Origin: Pinus tabuliformis
Lineage: Eukaryota > Streptophyta > Pinopsida > Pinales > Pinaceae
Assembly: GCA_031772625.1 (NCBI GenBank)
Contig: CM062816.1
Coordinates: 631,563,269 to 631,627,268, forward strand
Length of the DNA: 64,000 bases
Direction: 5' to 3'
Part shown: positions 42,816-54,510 of the stretch, one piece after another
Layout: each line of letters opens with the position of its first letter
Position numbering within the stretch: position 1 is the first letter of the stretch
Program-made: the position numbers and the translations under genes
Notes under the pieces: generated by a model
Seen by the model: the letters and a program-made list of their open reading frames with translations, nothing else
Database searches by the model: none
What the model was told of the DNA's origin: nothing

Positions 42816-43418
42816 AAGCCTCGTAGTCCAGATAAAGAAAAACTGCACATATGTCTTAAAAACATCTGTTGGTTATCTTTTATCTCTTGCTGCAGAGTTC
42901 TGGGTTTATATTTATGGTACTATCTTTCTGTCTATAGCATTCTGAGAAGTTGGGTGATTCTTGGTTTATTGTATAAGGAGTTTGGGTAATTTGCATGTAC
43001 TTGATGATTATTTGATATTCTTGGATCCAGTTTGAAAATTTATGAAAAGTGGTCCTTGAAAGAAGTAGGGGGTTGTAGCTTCCTTCCAGGAGAGACTGGA
43101 AAACGAGAAAGAGATGTAGCTCTCTGCAGGTTGCAGCCTGCGTACTGGTAAAGGACTGCACCAGTACAAAATCATTGTAAAAGGAGTTTCTAATTGAAAG
43201 AAGATAGAGATAAATTGCAGCAGGTGGTTTTCACCCACATTGGGTTTCCACCTTATATCTGGTGTTCTTTGGTGTGACTATCTGTTTTTCTTGTTCATGC
43301 TCATTATTTTATGGTACTGACATACAAGAATAATTCAAAGTATAAATAAGGAAGATTTATTGAAAAGAACTTGATAATACTGATTCACCCCCCCCCTCTC
43401 AATATTATTTCCAACAAT

Positions 43419-43433
43419 TTGTATCAGAGCAGG
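43419..43433 (+). promoter_or_regulatory. Primer binding site of element D
   Basis: TTGTATCAGAGCAGG two bases after the LTR. It is one base away from the iMet-type TGGTATCAGAGC with the GTATCAGAGCAGG core typical of plant copia elements. Confidence 0.8.
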
Positions 43434-43475
43434 TCCTTCAGAGAAGCTTGACCGCTTGAAGGAAGATCATTCATA

Positions 43476-44722
43476 ATGAGCAACTACGAGAGGGAAGCAT
43501 CAATCAGGCCACCAATTTTTGATGGGACAAACTTCAATTATTGGAAGGTAAGAGTTACTGCCTATCTTCAATCTCTTGGTACAGAAGTTTGGGATATCAT
43601 AGATAGAGGCTACACTTTTCCTTTAGCTACTCCTACAGATCCAGCCGAGAAGAAGAAATATGAAACAAATGCTAAAGCAGTCAATACTCTGCTGGGATGC
43701 TTATCTGAAACAGAATTCGTGAAGGTTATGCAATATAAATCCGCAAAAGAAATATGGGACAAGATTGTCTTGAGCTACGAAGGATATGAACAGGTAAAGC
43801 GTGCTAAACTTCAAACCCTCAGGATTCAGTATGAAAATCTTAGAATGTATAATGATGAAAGTGTGGCTAACTATTTCCTTCGAGTAGACGAGATTGTTAA
43901 TTGCATGAAAAACTTGGGTGAAGAAATAAAGAGGCTATTGTGGTTGAAAAAGTTCTAAGATCATTGTCCCCCAAGTTTGAATCTAAAGTGTCTGCAATAG
44001 AAGAAAAGGAAAATCTACGAACTCTTACTATGTCTCAGCTACACGAAATTCTAATTGCTTATGAAATGAGAAAATGAGGTCCATCAGACAGGAGAGAAGC
44101 TGCTTTCAAGGCTTCAGGCAAAGGAGACTACTATGAAGCAAGTCACGTGCCAGAAGAAGAAGAAGAATCAAATTTTGTCAGAAATCTTCAACGGGGTACT
44201 GGAAGGTTCAGAGATAAGTTACCTTTTAAATGTTTTTCTTGTGGAAGAGTAGGTCATTATGCTACGAAATGTCCTCATAAGGATAAGATTGACAAAGGAA
44301 AGGAACCTGCTAGATGGAACAAGAAACATAATGCAAATAAGAAAAGCTACTACACTCATGAAGACAGTGATGGTCTATCAAATAGTGATGAAGATGAACG
44401 AGGTAATGACTATAAACTTTTAATGGCATTTGAAGATGATGATTACATGGATTCTATAGATGTGGATAGATTTTATGAAGAGATTTCTAGACTCAAGACA
44501 TGTATAGAAGAAAACAATATGATCATTGATACTCTACAATTTCAAATTGATGAAAAAGAAAAATATCTTGAAAAGTTAGAAGGTGAAATTGTTGGCCTTA
44601 GAAAAGAAATTGAGAAAACAAAGGCTATTAATATTAAGTTTGTCAAAGGATCTGAAACTCTGGATGAGATCATCAATGTACAATGTTCTCCGCTAAACAA
44701 GACAGGTCTGGGGTATAACTGA
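43476..44722 (+). pseudogene. Gag of element D
   Basis: Starts at ATG 43476 with RPPIFDGTNFNYWKVRVTAY, the N-terminal gag signature of plant copia elements. After about 152 codons the frame shifts (a base appears lost near 43932, in AATAAAGAGG). The other frame continues the protein (VLRSLSPKFESKVSAIEEKE), passes a TGA at 44075-44077 and includes the zinc knuckle CFSCGRVGHYATKC. An acidic, coiled-coil-rich part (EENNMIIDTLQFQIDEKEKY) ends at a TGA at 44720-44722. Confidence 0.88.
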
Positions 44723-45526
44723 GAAACATCTCAAGCATCCACCTCAAAGAGTTATCTTGATGCAGCAAGAAGGAATGAGCAAAAGCACAATGGAGATCAC
44801 CAGGTAAAGCAGGGACGAATTACATCAAGAACAAACAAAGACTATCAGGTAAACCAGGGGCAATCTGTCTTGAGGGTGAACAAAAGCTACAACCAGCCAC
44901 AGGTAAAATCTTCTCAATTTGCTTCAAGAATGGATGACAATAGAAATTACAATCATTTGGCCGGTAGATTTGATAATCGCAGAAGCTTCTTCAATGGGCA
45001 ATGTTTCTCTTGCCATAACTTTGGTCATAAAGCAGCTCAATGTGTTTCATATAAAACAATCATGACTAGAGAAGCTCAAAAACAAAGAAGTATGACCGGG
45101 ATTACGAAAAGGACCTATAACAACTTTTCGGCTTTTGAAAATGAAGTTGAATGTTCTATTTGCAATAAATTTGGTCATGAAGATTCTGAATGCAGGAGCA
45201 GGTTTCACCAGACAAAGGAACGAGCCTCAAGCACCAGAACATGGAGAATAAAGGAACCACAAACAGAAAGATGTGGGATAGCATTTTATGCAGAGGGACA
45301 GGAAAATCTATGGTACATCGACAGTGGATGTTCGAAGCATATGATAGGTGATAAAGAAAAACTTGAATCATATTCTGCTTTAGAAAAGGGAAAGAAAGTT
45401 TCTTTTGGAAATGATACCCCTACAACTATAAAAGGAAAAGGCACGGCTGAGTTAAAGGAAAAGGTCAAAGCTAGAAATGTTTTGTATGTTGATGGATTGA
45501 AGCATAATCTTCTGAGTGTCAGCTAG
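44723..45526 (+). pseudogene. Gag end and protease of element D
   Basis: Same frame after the TGA at 44720. Two more zinc knuckles are visible, CFSCHNFGHKAAQC (~45005) and CSICNKFGHEDSEC (~45150). They are followed by the aspartic protease LWYIDSGCSKHMIGDKE (catalytic D-S-G) and GLKHNLLSVS. A TAG at 45524-45526 stands where relatives have Gln (LLSVSQ), so it fits CAG to TAG. Three knuckles in one gag is more than the usual one. Confidence 0.87.
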
Positions 45527-46732
45527 ATGTGTGATCAAGGAACCGAGGTAATATTTAGATCAAATGGATTTCATGTTCGTGATCTTAATACAGGTGAAAC
45601 AATGATCAAAGGTAGAAGAACTCCAAATAATCTATACATATTTGAAGAAGGACAACAACAATGCTATTTGAGCAAGGATGATGAACATTGGTTATGGCAC
45701 TGGAGGTTGGGGCATCTAAGCTTTTCACAAATAAGGAAAGCATGCAAATATCAGGCAGTTCGTGGTCTTCGAGATATCAAAATTCCAGACAACACCATAT
45801 GCAAATCATGTCAGTTTCGAAAGCAAACCAGAACTAACTTTCCAGAGAAGGAAGGATCAGCTAGTATGCCTCTTGAGCTAGTTCATACAGATGTATATGG
45901 TCCATTTAGGGAAAGGACGCCTCGAGGAGAAGAATACTTGATGTTATTCACTGACGATTTCTACAGGTTTTTTTGGCTAGGACTTATGAAGAGCAAAGAC
46001 GAAGCATTCAAAAAATTCAAATCCTTCAAAGCCTTGGTTGAAAATGAATCAGGTTACAAAATTAAGTGCCTCATGTCTGACAGAGGTGGGGAGTTTACCT
46101 CAAATGAATTTTTTTATTTTTGTGAAGAACATGGGATAAGAAGAGAATTCTCTACAGCTAGAACTCCTCAGATAAATGGAGTGGTGGAAAGGATGAACAG
46201 AACAGTCCAACAAATGGCTCGTGCTATGCTTGATGAGTCTGGAACTCCTGCAACTTTTTGGGGTGAAGCTGCATATGCTGCGGTTGTTATTCTCAACAAA
46301 ACAAATGTCTGAGTGAGCAACACTCAAACTCCTCATGAGCTCTGGTATGGTGAGACTCCTTCTGTAAAGGACTTCAAAATCTTTGGGAGCAAATGTTATA
46401 TTAAGAATACTGATGAGCAACTTGGCAAACTTGAACCTAGAGCAGATGAAGGCATTCTTCTTGGTTATTCTCCACACAGCAAAGCATATAAGTGCTACAA
46501 TAAAAGACTTGGAAGAATTGTTGACAACATTGATGTAGTGGTTGATGAAAAGGGATACATTCCTAGGCAAGTAAATCATGAAACTATCGAAGAAGATGAA
46601 GACTACCCTAAAAGACAGAATGATGAAGAAGAAGAACCTCAAGAAGCACCAGAGGAACAGATAAGGATAGAAGAAAAGACTCCATCCAGGTACGTTCAGA
46701 AGGATCATCGAGAATCTCAGATTTTGGGGTAG
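45527..46732 (+). pseudogene. Integrase of element D
   Basis: Contains the zinc module (HWRLGHLSFSQIRK ... CKSCQFRKQ) and a complete catalytic triad: Asp in LVHTDVYGPF, Asp in CLMSDRGGEFTS, Glu in INGVVERMNRT. A TGA at 46310-46312 (NKTNV, then VSNTQTPHELWYGETPS) replaces a probable Arg codon (CGA to TGA). The frame continues through GSKCYIKNTDEQLGKLEPRA to a TAG at 46730-46732, still in phase with RT. Confidence 0.9.
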
Positions 46733-47623
46733 AAAGAAGCAGGTGTACAAACAAGAAGAACAATTGCAGAAGCTTCAAGCTATTTGGCATTACTCTCTTC
46801 CACTGAACCACAAAATGTGAAAGAAGCATGCAAAGATGAATGTTGGGTCAAAGCAATGGATGAAGAACTTGAGCAGATCGAAAGGAACAACACGTGGGAG
46901 TTGGTTCCTAGACCAAAGGATAAGAATGTTATAGGGACAAAATGGGTCTTCAAAAATAAGTTGAATGAAAATGGGGAAGTAATTAGAAACAAGGCCAGAC
47001 TTGTTTGTAAAGGGTATGCGCAGCAAGAAGGAATAGATTTTGAAGAAACTTTTGCTCCTGTTGCAAGACTTGAGGCCATCCTAATGTTCCTTGCTCTCTC
47101 AAGCTTTCAAAAGTTCAAAGTATTTAAAATGGACGTGAAATCAGCCTTTCTGAATGGAGACTTAGAAGAAGAAGTATACATTAAGCAGTCAGATGGTTTC
47201 ATTCTTGGAAATGATCCAAATCTTGTATGCAAACTGAAAAAGGTTGTCTATGGTCTTAAACAAGCTCCAAGGGCTTGGTACTATCGTTTGGACAAATATC
47301 TTCATCAACAAGGTTTTTCAAAAGGATCAGCAGATAGCAATCTTTATATAAAAATTGAAAATGACAAATTGCTAATACTTGTTGTGTATGTAGATGACAT
47401 TATCATTGGCAGCAATGAAGAATCTATGAGTCAAAGCTTTGCCTTGGTGATGCAAAAAGAATTCGAAATGTCCTTGCTTGGAGAATTGACTTATTTTCTT
47501 GGCTTGCAAATCCAACAAAAGGAAGGAGGAATCTTCTTGTCGCAAACCAAGTATCTCAAGCAGATTTTGAAGAAATATGGCATGGAAGATGCAAAACCAG
47601 TATGTACACCCATGGTCACATGA
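46733..47623 (+). pseudogene. Reverse transcriptase of element D
   Basis: In phase with integrase. Visible are [60 protein letters not shown] (first catalytic Asp) and [12 protein letters not shown] (intact YVDD at ~47390). [15 protein letters not shown] follows, then [15 protein letters not shown] before a TGA at 47621-47623. The catalytic residues are intact; only the flanking stops disable it. Confidence 0.92.
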
Positions 47624-48343
47624 TGTAGCCTTAGTGAAAATGATGAATCAGCAGCAGTACATCAACCAACCTACAGATCTATGATTGGAAGTCTACTTTA
47701 TTTGACAGGTACCCGACCAGACATCATGCATGCAGTGGGAATAGTTGGAAGATTTCAGGCAAATCCAAAGGAAACTCATCTTCAGGCAGTGAAAAGAATC
47801 TTCAAATATCTTCAAGGGACTCAAAATTATGGCTTATGGTATCCTAGAGATACATATCTCACACTTCATGCTTATACAGATGCAGATTGGGCCGGAAGCG
47901 TGGATGACAGGAAGAGCACAAGTGGTGGTGCATTCTTTATGGGTTCCAGATTAGTATCTTGGTTCAGCAAGAAACAGAGTTCGATTGCCTTGTCTACAGC
48001 TGAAGCAGAATATGTTGCTGCTGCATCTTGCTACACTCAACTCGTTTGGATGATGCAGACCTTGCCGGACTTTCAAATCACTTGTACACCACTTATCTCC
48101 ATATTATGTGATAATACAAGTACAATCAGCATTTCAAAGAACCCAGTCATGCATTCAAAGACCAAGCACATATCGATCAAGTATCATTTTCTCCGGGAAC
48201 AAGTGCTTGAACAAAAGGTCAAGTTGGAATATGTTCCTTCTAAGGAACAGGTTGCTGATATACTCATCAAACCATTGCCTAGGGAGACCTTTGAATACCT
48301 CAAGCAAAAGCTGGGGGTTGTTGAGGTATCATCTTGTTGTTGA
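47624..48343 (+). pseudogene. RNase H of element D
   Basis: Continues RT in phase: YRSMIGSLLYLTGTRPDIMH, then the RNase H with TDADWAGSVDDRKSTSG (Asp), ALSTAEAEYVAAASC (Glu) and LCDNTSTISISKNPVMHSKT (Asp), ending LKQKLGVVEVSSCC and a stop. Domain order and sequence are ordinary for Ty1/copia. Confidence 0.92.
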
Positions 48344-48705
48344 ATCTCTTCTGTTTGTTGGTTGTACGCAAGGTTCATCTGGGGTATATGCGTACATGTG
48401 CTGGGTTGGAGATTGGTCGAAGATCGAATGGCACAGGTTCAGGGGGAGCATATAATGCATTTTTGGCATTATGGAGGAAGTACAGAAGAAGATCATGGAT
48501 GCTAGTCTAAATATTGTTGCAATATGTCTCTATCTCTTTCATGGTCATTTATGGTGTTTGGTGGATTATGGTTCTTCTTTGCAGATCTGGTTTATAGTCA
48601 GGGGGAACATGTTCTTAGGGGGAGCATAACCCTTTGCCCTTGATGTCAAAGGGGGAGAATGACGTTGAGAATCTTGAGGTTGCCATCAAGTCCAAAGGGG
48701 GAGAT
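48344..48705 (+). promoter_or_regulatory. Region with five polypurine-tract-like runs before the 3' LTR of D
   Basis: AGGGGGAGCAT (48441), AGGGGGAACATG (48600), AGGGGGAGCATAA (48618), AAAGGGGGAGAATG (48648) and AAAGGGGGAGAT (48694-48705). The last touches the LTR and is the primer site by position; the others are near-copies of it. Confidence 0.8.
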
Positions 48706-50304
48706 TGTTGGCATTATGTTTCTGGTATGGCTCTATGTTACAGGTGTTGTACTTGATGGCAACTCAATCTAATGGCAATGCTCTGTTTAGACTCTCAAAA
48801 TGTTGGAAATTAAGAGGTTCGCAGGTGAATGGTTCAAAAGGTGCGGACCTGCAGGCACGCCGTGCAGGAAGTGCGGTCATACCCGCAGGTTACCCGTTCA
48901 GAAGGTGCGGTCCCCCAGTTCACTCACTTCAAGGCAGAGAAGCGCGCTCACGTGGGTTTTCTTAGGTTTGGCCCGTGGTATTTGGCCCATCGTTCATGAT
49001 CCTATGGTTTTGGCCCATGGTATAGGGTCTAATTTAGCCCCGGTTTGGATCCCTTGTTTTGGTTATTTGATGGTTTTTCCCCATGGTGTGAATGAGGGCT
49101 TGACTATAAATAGGGAAGGAGATCACTTGGCCAATGCACCTTTGCGAATTGAATATCTTAAGATCTGAAATATTGGGTTATCGGTTTAAAAGCTTGATCT
49201 ATATAAAAGTGAAGTTGAAAGTGAATCTATAAAGCGTGATCAATCGGGCACAAGATCAGATCTCAGAATCTGACTGTCAGTGGCACATAGGAGGACTATT
49301 TATTTGGGTTCTAATAAGAGGTACGTAGACCATTCACTGTGAAAGTGCGGGTGTACGCAGCAGAGCGGAAGTTCCGGTGCGGAGGAATGCAGGTGATACA
49401 TAGAGAAAGTGCGAGGGTATGCAGCGAAGCAAAAGTACCAGTGCGGTGGTACGCAGCGTGATAGAGGTTCAGGTGCGGAAGCACAGTAAAGGTACGCGGT
49501 GTGATACAGGGTCAGTTGCAGAGGCACAGTAAAAGAACGCAACGCTACAGAAGCCGTAGGTGCATAGCTACGCGGCGCGATAGAAGCCGAGGTGCGAGGG
49601 CACAGTAAAAGTATGCGACGCGATTGAAGACAGTGTGTGGGTACGCAGCGAAGCGAAAGGCTCTCTGCGGGGATACGCAGAGACGCAGAAGGTGAAGTGC
49701 GAAGCCTCGCAGTCCAGATAAAGAAAAACTGCAGATCTGTCTTAAAAATATTTGTTGGTTATATTTTATCTCTTGCTGCAGAGTTCTGGGTTTATATTTC
49801 TGGTACTATCTTTCTGTCTACAACATTCTGAGAAGTTGGGTGATTCTTGGTTGATTGTATAAGGAGTTTGGGTAATTTGCATGTACTTGATGATTATTTG
49901 ATATTCTTGGATCCAGTTTGAAAATTTATGAAAAGTGGTCCTTGAAAGAAGTAGGGGGTTGTAACTTCCTTCCAGGAGAGACTGGAAAACGAGAAAGAGT
50001 TGGAGCTCTCTGCAGGTTGCAGCCTGCGTACTGGTAAAGGACTGCACCAGTACAAAATCATTGTAAAAGGAGTTTCTAATTGAAAGAAGATAGAGACAAA
50101 TTGCAGCAGGTGGTTTTCACCCACATTGGGTTTCCACCTTATATCTGGTGTTCTTTGGTGTGACTATCTGTTTTTCTTGTTCATGCTCATTATTTTATGG
50201 TACTGACATACAAGAATAATTCGAAGTATAAATAAGGAAAATTTATTGAAAAGAACTTGATAATACTGATTCACCCCCCCCCCCTGTCAGTATTATTTCC
50301 AACA
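48706..50304 (+). repeat. 3' LTR of element D
   Basis: 1599 bp, TGTTGGCATTATG...TTATTTCCAACA, followed by the duplication GTCTT (50305-50309). TATAAATA at 49105-49112. Confidence 0.94.
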
Positions 50305-50309
50305 GTCTT

Positions 50310-51389
50310 CATTTCTTTCACAGCAGTTTTCAATGTTAGATGCAAAAGATGCTTTAGTATGACATAATCCTTAGGTAACCAACCTCAGACATATTGTTGG
50401 TTAATTTATGTTGTTTGAAGTTTATTAAGTTCGAGTTTTATCATGAAACTACTATAAGTATAATAGAATGGGTGAGTTGATTATCTTGATAACAATGTCA
50501 TGGTTTGATCTAGTCCTTGAAACGAACTTATAGTTGATGGTCAAAATTTCACATTCCTTTCATTTTTTTATCTTCACATATAACAAATATCTTTATGTTA
50601 TAGCCTCTAGCTAGATATATATAGTAACCACTACTCAGAAGTTCGATGCCATCATTTTGGAGCTTGAGATTACTCAACTTACCTTTGTTTGAGTTGAAAA
50701 TGTCATTAGATCTCATTATATCATCTATTACATCGCATGCATCCAATTTACCTTTTGTTTCAGTTAAAAATGTAATTAGATCTTGCTATACCATCTTTTG
50801 TAGAGAATCAATCCAATTTCTCATAGTCCATTTGCTTGAGGTATAACAAAGCTACTTTAATTCATTAAACTTACTTTTCATATTCTATTTTCTGATTTTG
50901 ATTCTGCAGGCCACATCTGCATTGAAAAAGGGGCATATTTAATGAAGTTTGGAAGGAGAAGGAAGCTTTAGTTATGTCTTTTCAAACTTTCTAAGGTTTG
51001 TAATAAAAATTTAAAAAAATTCTCCATAGAATGTCGTGCTTTAACATTTTCTTCTGATAATGGATTATTTATGTGATCTCCCCTCTCTTACACATAACCA
51101 GAGTCCAGACATACATGGTGTTTTGGAATATGTGGACAATGGACAGATTTATGCTAACCATTTATCTAGAAATTTACACTGTAGAAGATCAAGAATTTAC
51201 AATTGAATATTTCCTTTCCACTAAATTAGAGTTGAAGAGTCGGACTCCTCTTTTTCAGGCATATAACTCACTTTTAAGTCAATTTATTCCTCACTTTATA
51301 TAGACCTTACATGGGAGGGTAAAGAGTGATCACTACCATTGCTTAATCTTTCTGCAGACCATTTAAATATTCCAAACGTGTATAAATTA
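50310..51389. other. Non-coding DNA right of element D
   Basis: No gene recognised; AT-rich. Minus-strand frame 50549-50746 has no known motif. Confidence 0.5.
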
Positions 51390-52690
51390 GTGGCTCCTTG
51401 GAGAATCCCAAAAGTGGCGCTATTGTAGCAACAAGAAATTCGTTTATTTTGTGCACTTCATTAGTACATCGATAGTATATTTTTTATTCCATACAATACC
51501 TCAACAGTGTATGATGAAATTACAGTTAAGCCTGTCATAATATTTTGACTTACCCTCTTTTAGAGGGAAGCTAGAGTGCATGTGAAGCTTGCAAATCACA
51601 ATTGTATCATGAAAAGTTTACGTGGGACAAGTTTTGAGGATCTAAGTAGCAAGATACCTTTTGGAATTCAAGAGGAAACAATACTACAAAGTGGGAAAGA
51701 GGTTTCACAGTTAACCTGCATTTCACATTATGGTTGGAGTCAGTTTGCTGGCAAGATGCTGGATACTCCAACTTCATTTTTATGATTGAGTGCATGACTG
51801 AATCCTTTGACATATTCCTTGATCAATTGTCATTAAGTGATGTGTTTTCTCAAAAGTATTGAACACCTATAAAATTTACTAGAGTTGTTCTTGATTCTTC
51901 AGAGGTGGTTAGATTTTCAAAGCACACATGTACAAGAAGAGGAGAGAAGTATGCCCGGCTAATTTGAAGTTATCCACCTGTGAATAGGATGTTCCCATTC
52001 ATAAACCTCATGACTTGCTCTACTTATTTCTAGTGAACAATTTTGGGACTTGTGATGAATCATGAGATAATTCCAACCCCATATCTATAAATTTCTTATT
52101 TAAATCTATACCCAATAGATTAGAATATGCACAAGGAGAACTCCATTCTTGTTTTGAAAGAAGCTGCAATCGACTTGTACCATGCTATTTAATATTTTTT
52201 GTATTTATTTGCATCCTTGGTCTATGACATAAGGATGCAACAAGCTACCTTGCATTTTCTATACTAACACTCCTAAAAAATAATAAAGTATGCCCAAGTA
52301 TATCATTTCAAATGATCTAGGTAGCTCACCTTTTGGTTTTTCAATTATCGAAGTTGTTACATATATTGATGAGAACTTCTACAACCAATACCATCGTGAC
52401 AATATATGTTATACTTTTATCTGTGTTTCTCTGAAGGTGTTTTTCCTTCAATAGAGTAGCAATACAATGTAGTTTCCATTTAGGGGAGAAGTGTACCGAG
52501 TAGAAACCTTGGCCTATGTGAAAATGGGTTGAATACACATTAGACTCTATCTATTGTTTTGAAAGTGTTTCTCCTTCAAAATACTTCATCTTAGTAGATA
52601 CTTTTGGTCTGCACCTTTAGTAGATTCATGCAACCTTGCGATACATGTTGTAGATTATAGTTTTCCTATGAGGTTGTAGTAGAGATGAAA
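51390..52690 (+). repeat. Tandemly duplicated segment, copy 1
   Basis: Runs in parallel with 53220-54510 (about 1.8 kb downstream) in the same orientation and order: GGCGCTATTGTAGCAACAAG, ATAATATTTTGACTTAC, the exon-like frame, CCATTCTTGTTTT, TTGCATTTTCTA and the final AAAATGGGTTGAAT. The copies are clearly diverged. Confidence 0.8.
51564..51785 (+). pseudogene. Exon-like frame of unknown function, copy 1
   Basis: After a splice-acceptor-like CTCTTTTAG the frame reads ~70 codons, including SLRGTSFEDLSSKIPFGIQE and LTCISHYGWSQF, before a one-base shift relative to copy 2. Homology to copy 2 continues past it (IECMTESFDIFLDQLSLSD at ~51785-51840). I do not recognise the protein. That two diverged copies still read similarly suggests a former exon. 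Confidence 0.5.
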
Positions 52691-52718
52691 GAAGTGCATT
52701 GATTTTAGGCATATTTAG

Positions 52719-53275
52719 TATGCTTTTATAGTTTGACTTCGATGCTCACTTTTCTTAATTTAGGTGTTTTTCTTAGTTTTGTTTTATGCACAGATTTATC
52801 TCTAAGAAAAGTGCATAGTAGAGAAGGGTTCTATATTTTGAGCAGGGGACACACTTCTAGGTAGGAGGTACTCTATTCTAAGAAGATTTTGTCATACAAG
52901 TTAGGTGATTTATCCAAGAATCCTAAGAGGCGCTATTATAGCAATAAGAAATTCATTTATTTTGAGTTCTTCATTAGTGTATTGATAGTATATTGTTTAT
53001 TCCATGCAATACCTCAATATTGTATACAACCATATTTAATATGCTTTTGTAGTTTGACTTAGATGCTCACTTTTCTTAATTTAGGTGTTTTTCTTAGTTT
53101 TGTTTTATGCAGATATTTATCTTTAAGAAAAGTGCATAGTAGAGAATGGTTATATGTTTTGAGTAGGGGACACAATTCTAGGTAGGAGGTACTCTATTAT
53201 ATGAAGCTTCTGCCATGCAGGTCAGGTGCTTTATCCAAGAATCCCAAGAGGTGCTATTGTAGCAATAAGAAATTC
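52719..53275 (+). repeat. Short inner tandem duplication (~315 bp unit)
   Basis: The stretch 52719-52960 (TTTAGTATGCTTTTATAGTTT ... TCTAGGTAGGAGGTACTCTA ... GCTATTATAGCAATAAG) recurs at 53034-53275 with minor changes. The event lies between the two larger copies. Confidence 0.8.
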
Positions 53276-54510
53276 ATTTATTTTGAGTTCTTCATTAATG
53301 CATTGATAGTATATTGTTTATTCCATGAAATACCTTAATATTGTATGATGAAATTACAATTAAGATTGTCATAATATTTTGACTTACGCTCTTTTAGAGG
53401 GAAACTAGAGTGTGCGTCAATCTTTCATATCACAATTGTAGCATGCAGTGTTTACCTGATATGAGTTTTGTGAATCTAAGTAGCGAGATACCTATTGGAA
53501 TTCAAGAGAGAACAATACTACAAAGTGGAAAAGAGGCTTCATAGTTAACTTGCCTTTCACATTATGGTTGGAGTCGGTTTGTTGGCAAAGATGCTGGATA
53601 CTCCAAGTTCCTTGTTATGACTGAGTGCAAGATTGAATCCTTCGACATATTCCTCGCTAAATTGTCATTAAGCAATGGGTTTTCTAAAAAGTGCATCACA
53701 TCTATAAACTTTACCAGAGTTGTTATTGAGTCTTTAGATGTGGTTATCTTTTCAAAGAAAACATATACAAGAAGACAAGAAATAATATGCTCGACTAATT
53801 TCAGGTTATCTTCCTACGAATAGGGTGTTCCCTTCCATAAACCTGACAACTCACTCTACTTCTTTCTAGTGAACAAATTTGGGACCTCTCATGAATAGTG
53901 AGACAATTTCAACCCCGTAACTATCAGTTTCTTATTTAAAGTTATACCCACTAGACTAGAACCCGCAGAAGGAGAATTCCATTCTTGTTTTAAAATAAAT
54001 TGCAATCGACTTATACCATGCAATTTAATATTTAATGTATTTCTTCGCACCCTTGGCCTGTGACATAAAGACGCAACACGTTACCTTGCATTTTCTACAC
54101 TAACACTCCTAAACAATAATAAAGTATGCCCAAATCTGTCATTTCAAATTATCTATGCATCTTACCTTTAGGTTTCACAATTATCAAAGTTGTTACCTAT
54201 ATTGATGAGATCATTGATAACTGAGGCCGTAGTGACAATATCTATTAGAGTTTTATCCGTCTTGCACTAAAGGGGTTTTTCCTTCAACAACACTACAATA
54301 CATTATAGTTTCCATTCAACAGAGAAGTGTACCCAGTAGCAGTCTTGGTCTGTGTGAAAATGGGTTGAATTCAAAATACACTTTATCTATTGTTCTGAAG
54401 GTGTTTCTCCTTTAATAGTACTTCATCTCAGCATATCCTTTCAATCTACACCTTCAAAAAATGCATATAGCCTTGGGGTACATGCTATAGATTCTAGTTT
54501 TGTTGTGAGG
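53220..54510 (+). repeat. Tandemly duplicated segment, copy 2
   Basis: Partner of 51390-52690; see that entry for the shared order of landmarks. Confidence 0.8.
53398..53823 (+). pseudogene. Exon-like frame of unknown function, copy 2
   Basis: A splice-acceptor-like CGCTCTTTTAG precedes a frame of about 142 codons interrupted by one TAG (53542-53544). Copy 1 has CAG (51708-51710) at this place, so here C-to-T is directly visible. The frame includes FVNLSSEIPIGIQERTILQS, LTCLSHYGWSRFVGKDAGYS, ESFDIFLAKLSLSNGFSKK and INFTRVVIESLDVVIFSKK. I do not recognise the family. Confidence 0.5.

Larger units (their letters stand above)
40288..43416 (+). repeat. 5' LTR of element D, interrupted
   Basis: Starts TGTTGGCATTATG and ends ATTATTTCCAACA. 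Removing insertion F and one AATGG copy leaves exactly 1599 bp, the length of the 3' LTR. A CG-rich degenerate repeat occupies 42440-42815. Confidence 0.94.
40288..50304 (+). mobile_element. Element D: Ty1/copia retrotransposon with a solo LTR in its 5' LTR
   Basis: LTRs of 1599 bp (5' copy split by the 1525-bp insertion F; 3' copy 48706-50304) are flanked by GTCTT (40283-40287 and 50305-50309). The order is PBS, gag with three zinc knuckles, protease, integrase, RT, RNase H, purine tracts; integrase before RT is diagnostic of Ty1/copia. After one frameshift near 43932 the whole gag-pol lies in a single frame interrupted only by six stop codons. The LTRs differ by several percent by eye, mostly by transitions, so D is not young. 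Confidence 0.94.
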
